Below are positions 4,601 through 6,394 of a stretch of DNA of 6,394 nt, one piece after another; the first letter of the stretch is position 1, and every line of letters starts with the position of its first letter. The DNA is from an uncultured Collinsella sp. (GTDB lineage Bacteria; Actinomycetota; Coriobacteriia; Coriobacteriales; Coriobacteriaceae). The notes under the pieces were generated by a model. It saw only the letters and a program-made list of their open reading frames with translations. It did not search any database and was not told the origin of the DNA. The stretch is taken from contig CABQAK010000066.1 of assembly GCA_902462065.1 (NCBI GenBank), positions 1-6,394 on the forward strand, written 5' to 3'. Both the position numbers and the translations under genes were made by a program.

Positions 4601-6394
4601 AGGTGCCGCCCTGGACGATCACCTGGCTGCCGATCTCCTTGGGGTCGCGCAGCTTAATGACCTTGAACAGGGCGTTCTTGATGACGGAATAGGACAGGCC
4701 GGCCGCGATGTCGCCCACCGTGGCGCCTTCCTTTTGTGCCTGCTTGACGCGCGAGTTCATAAAGACCGTGCAGCGGCTGCCCAGGTCGACCGGGGCCTTG
4801 GCATGGATGGCGGCGTCGGCGAACGCGCGCACGTCCATGTTCATAGACACGGCGAAACTCTCGATAAAGCTGCCGCAGCCCGACGAGCAGGCCTCGTTGA
4901 GCATGATGTGCTCGATAACGCCGTCCTTGACGCGCAGGCACTTCATGTCCTGGCCGCCAATGTCCAGAATAAACTCGACGCCGGGCAGGAACGCCTTGGC
5001 GCCGCGCAGGTGCGCGACGGTCTCGATCTCGCCGGAGTCGGCCTTGAGGGCCTCGATGAGCAGGGCCTCACCATAACCGGTGGTGGTCACGTGACCGATG
5101 GTGCAGCCCTCGGGGATGTGGTTGTAGAAATCGGCCATGATGACCTTGGCCGTGCCCAGGATGTCGCCGTTGTTGTTGCCGTACCAGGTGTGCAGCAGCT
5201 GACCGTCCTCGCCCACGAGCGCGGCCTTCATGGTGGTGGAACCGGCGTCGATGCCGATGAACACGCGGCCGGTGTAGCCTTCGAGCTTGCCCTTGGGGAC
5301 GACCTCGGTGTCGTGGCGGGTTTTGAACTCGGCAAAATCATCGTCAGTGGCAAAGAGCGGATCTAGGCGCTCGACCTCGGCACCTTGTGTGTCACCCAGG
5401 GCATCGATGGCCTCGATGAGCTGCGGGAACGTGCTGAGTTTATTGGACTCGTGCGCCATGGCGGCACCGCTCGCCACAAACAGGTGAGCGTTTTGGGGCA
5501 CGATACGGTGTTCCTCGTCCAGATTGAGCGTGAGGTAGAAGCGGTGGCGCAGCTCGGAGAGATACTGCAGCGGGCCGCCCAGGAAGGCGACGTTGCCGCG
5601 GATGGGACGGCCGCACGCCAGGCCCGAGATGGTCTGGGTCACGACAGCCTGGAAGATGGAGGCGGCCACGTCCTCGGGGCGGGCTCCCTCGTTGAGCAGC
5701 GGTTGTACGTCAGTCTTGGCAAAGACGCCGCAGCGGCTGGCGATGGGATAGATGGTGGTGGCGTTGGCCGCGAGCTCATTGAGGCCGCTCGCGTCGGTGT
5801 GCAGCAGGGTTGCCATCTGGTCGATGAACGCGCCCGTACCGCCGGCGCAGGTACCGTTCATGCGCTGCTCGATGCCGTTATCAAAGTAGATGATCTTGGC
5901 GTCCTCGCCGCCCAGCTCGATGGCGACATCGGTGGCCGGGATAAGGGTCTCGACGGCGCGTTTGCTGGCAATGACCTCCTGGACAAATTCCAGGTCGAGC
6001 CACTGGGACAGCAGCAGGCCGCCCGAGCCGGTAATGGCGCAGGTCATCTGGGCCGTCGGCAGCACGGTCGCAGCGCCCTCGAACAGGTCGCGGGCGCAGG
6101 CACGGACATCGGTGTGGTGGCGCTGGTACTTGGCGTAGACGATCTGGTTGTCATCGTTGAGCACGGCGAGCTTAACGGTGGTGGAGCCTACGTCGATGCC
6201 CAGGTGCAGGTTGCCACGGGCGTTCTCGGGGTTGAAGATCGCGCCTTCGGGGGCGTGGGCGGCGGTGGCGGCTACGGGCTCGGCGGCGGTGACGGGCTCG
6301 CTAGCGACGGACGTCTCCCCTGCCGCGTTCTTGGCATCGGCAACTGCCTCGGCAACTTTCTCGGCAGCCGCGGTCGCGGCCTTCTGCGCGGCGT
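1680..6394 (-). CDS. Fused acyl-CoA dehydratase activase / 2-hydroxyacyl-CoA dehydratase-like protein (5' end outside window)
   Basis: A cytoplasmic Fe-S protein of at least 1,570 residues; its start lies beyond 6394. Residues are numbered here from the internal GTG at 6162-6164. Domain 1 (from about 15 residues before that GTG to about 240) is an ASKHA-fold activase (BcrAD/BadFG family) with phosphate loop LGIDVGSTTVK (6171-6203), ELGGEDAK (83-90), and cluster cysteines C106 (GTCAGGTG) and C145 (SRCGVF). Domain 2 (about 301-560) repeats this: GIDAGSTTMK (304-313), DIGGQDMK (401-408), C426 and C465. A connector has CxxCxxxC (C587, C590, C594) plus C613. DUF2229/HgdB-like half 1 (about 650-980) has SVCYPA (C703), NCYNCP (C742, C745) and FGCGLDA (C931). 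Half 2 (about 1040-1450) has DICYPS (C1093), GGGCR (C1128) and CTQPFAC (C1383, C1389). A CVSC motif (C1470, C1473) lies near the C-terminus. In the family, the activase uses ATP to push an electron onto a dehydratase-type Fe-S subunit; here both functions appear fused. The substrate is unknown. It could be a dehydratase, a reductase, or a double-cubane-type reductase. Confidence 0.93.
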   Translation of the reverse strand, partial: AAQKAATAAAEKVAEAVADAKNAAGETSVASEPVTAAEPVAATAAHAPEGAIFNPENARGNLHLGIDVGSTTVKLAVLNDDNQIVYAKYQRHHTDVRACARDLFEGAATVLPTAQMTCAITGSGGLLLSQWLDLEFVQEVIASKRAVETLIPATDVAIELGGEDAKIIYFDNGIEQRMNGTCAGGTGAFIDQMATLLHTDASGLNELAANATTIYPIASRCGVFAKTDVQPLLNEGARPEDVAASIFQAVVTQTISGLACGRPIRGNVAFLGGPLQYLSELRHRFYLTLNLDEEHRIVPQNAHLFVASGAAMAHESNKLSTFPQLIEAIDALGDTQGAEVERLDPLFATDDDFAEFKTRHDTEVVPKGKLEGYTGRVFIGIDAGSTTMKAALVGEDGQLLHTWYGNNNGDILGTAKVIMADFYNHIPEGCTIGHVTTTGYGEALLIEALKADSGEIETVAHLRGAKAFLPGVEFILDIGGQDMKCLRVKDGVIEHIMLNEACSSGCGSFIESFAVSMNMDVRAFADAAIHAKAPVDLGSRCTVFMNSRVKQAQKEGATVGDIAAGLSYSVIKNALFKVIKLRDPKEIGSQVIVQGGTFMSDATLRAFEQLTGVHAVRPDIAGCMGAYGAALLARDRAGADGTSTILSAEDIAHLTVTQKHVRCGRCSNNCQLTVNDFGGGRRFITGNRCEKGAGHKKQKTEAPNLFKKKNELLFNREVLSPDEAPRGTVGIPRALNMYENYPFWHAFFTRLGFSVQLSDQSSKKTYQAGIESMPSESVCYPAKMSHGHVMNLIDRDVDFIWMPCVRWERKEDPTAGNCYNCPIVMSYPTALALNIDEIREQNIEFLYPFVPYHDKTELKRRLYQVLAVDRVADAQAGRGRVRGPKITRSEIDAAVNAAFEADARFHEDIQTMGEEALKWVEDHGGHGIVLAGRPYHNDPEINHALPELISSFGFAVFTEDSLAHLVKPERPIRVVDQWMYHSRLYAVARFVTMRNDLDLIQLNSFGCGLDALTTDQVQEILEASGKIYTVLKIDEVSNLGAARIRIRSLMAALKDQEAERLAEATAAGEAYEQGDAAPVAPSTDAPAFASRKYTFEAQRESASTAWPKVPFTEQMRDEGYTILCPQMAPIHFDLVKEVFRGAGYNLELLPSTDHDAVEAGLRYVNNDICYPSILVTGQIMEAIESGRYDLSKTAVVISQTGGGCRATNYIALIRKALRESGHPEIPVISLSAVALGEDNPGFKITPALLKQAVYAVLFGDVMMQMLYRCRPYEATPGAANALYEEYMARARKLAPKFNRHNYTKLAREAIRAFDTMPLVGEGTKPRVGVVGEILVKFHPTANNHVVDVIEREGCEAVVPGLLDFFLYSMSNAELQKDELGSSATARASMQALIKLVDWMRTPVEEMLEKSRRFEAPERIGTMADKARTVLSVCNNMGEGWLLTAEMLDLIDHGAPNIICTQPFACLPNHVVGKAVIKELRRQHPESNIVAVDYDPGASEVNQLNRIKLMISVAKENMRAGKGFKLEKVAPLAMDEVTGQMRAHDGCVSCDSVSEEAVTSVAKRLGRGIKK
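6240..6394 (-). other. Ala-rich low-complexity N-terminal tail of the giant protein
   Basis: The reading frame of the giant protein stays open to the window edge, upstream of its first activase domain. The 51 residues encoded at 6240-6392 contain about 22 Ala. The distal part is Ala/Lys/Glu/Val (for example AAAEKVAEAVADAK), which looks helical and amphipathic. The part next to the domain is Pro/Ala/Thr/Glu (for example SEPVTAAEPVAAT), which looks like a flexible linker. A short segment, IFNPENARGNLH, then joins it to the LGIDVGSTT loop. No ATG, GTG or TTG start in this frame was found in these upstream codons, so the tail continues outside the window. Its role is unknown: a tether, an oligomerisation helix, or the linker to a further N-terminal domain. 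Confidence 0.8.

Noticed and set aside
1764..5366. A 1,200-codon open frame on the plus strand, antisense to the giant gene
   Set aside because: It is a product of the strong G/C third-position bias of the minus-strand gene. It has no ribosome binding site, its composition (His/Val/Leu/Ala/Gly-rich) is that of a shadow frame, and the minus strand carries unmistakable conserved motifs over the same span.
6162..6164. GTG as the start codon of the giant protein
   Set aside because: It falls inside the first activase domain, just after LGIDVGSTTVKLA. The upstream frame is open and encodes the conserved loop, so this GTG is an internal valine.
1680..6394. Naming the giant protein as (R)-2-hydroxyglutaryl-CoA dehydratase or benzoyl-CoA reductase
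   Set aside because: The domain families match, but the fused architecture differs from the characterised multi-subunit enzymes, and no substrate-defining neighbours are visible. The name would overstate what is seen.

Overview
The window looks like high-GC DNA from an anaerobic actinobacterium, most plausibly a gut coriobacterium (Collinsella/Olsenella/Eggerthella type). That is an inference from three things: strong G/C third-position bias, a very large CoA-dehydratase-activase-like protein of a kind found in strict anaerobes, and the style of the short intergenic repeat. Every gene I can support is on the minus strand, so transcription runs from right to left.

Layout, in the direction of transcription. 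(1) From beyond the right edge down to 1680 lies one giant gene, over 1,500 codons and open at its 5' end. It encodes a fused acyl-CoA dehydratase activase / 2-hydroxyacyl-CoA dehydratase-like protein: an Ala-rich N-terminal tail, two tandem ASKHA-type activase domains (each with both expected Fe-S cysteines), a Cys-rich connector, and two HgdB/DUF2229-like halves. (2) A strong intrinsic terminator follows 28 bases after its stop. (3) The 416-base gap at 1264-1679 also holds a 129-bp element bounded by perfect 21-bp inverted repeats, then the leader and a weak promoter candidate for the next gene. (4) 304-1263 encodes a complete 319-aa 3-hydroxyacyl-CoA dehydrogenase with its catalytic residues in place but an unusual cofactor-discriminating loop. 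(5) A 164-base gap with a possible weak terminator follows. (6) At 1-139 lies the start of a third minus-strand gene with a twin-arginine (Tat) signal peptide, cut off by the left edge.

How they may work together: the giant protein belongs to a family that uses ATP hydrolysis and Fe-S clusters to drive difficult low-potential electron transfer, and the dehydrogenase handles 3-hydroxyacyl-CoA/3-ketoacyl-CoA chemistry. Both fit anaerobic CoA-thioester metabolism, but the terminator and the gap argue that they are separate transcription units, and nothing here shows a shared pathway. The substrate of the giant protein cannot be read from the sequence. The Tat precursor cannot be assigned a function from its first 46 residues.

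I saw no tRNA, rRNA, CRISPR array, insertion sequence or transposase gene. The most interesting items are the intramolecularly duplicated activase/dehydratase protein with its low-complexity N-terminal tail, and the inverted-repeat intergenic element.
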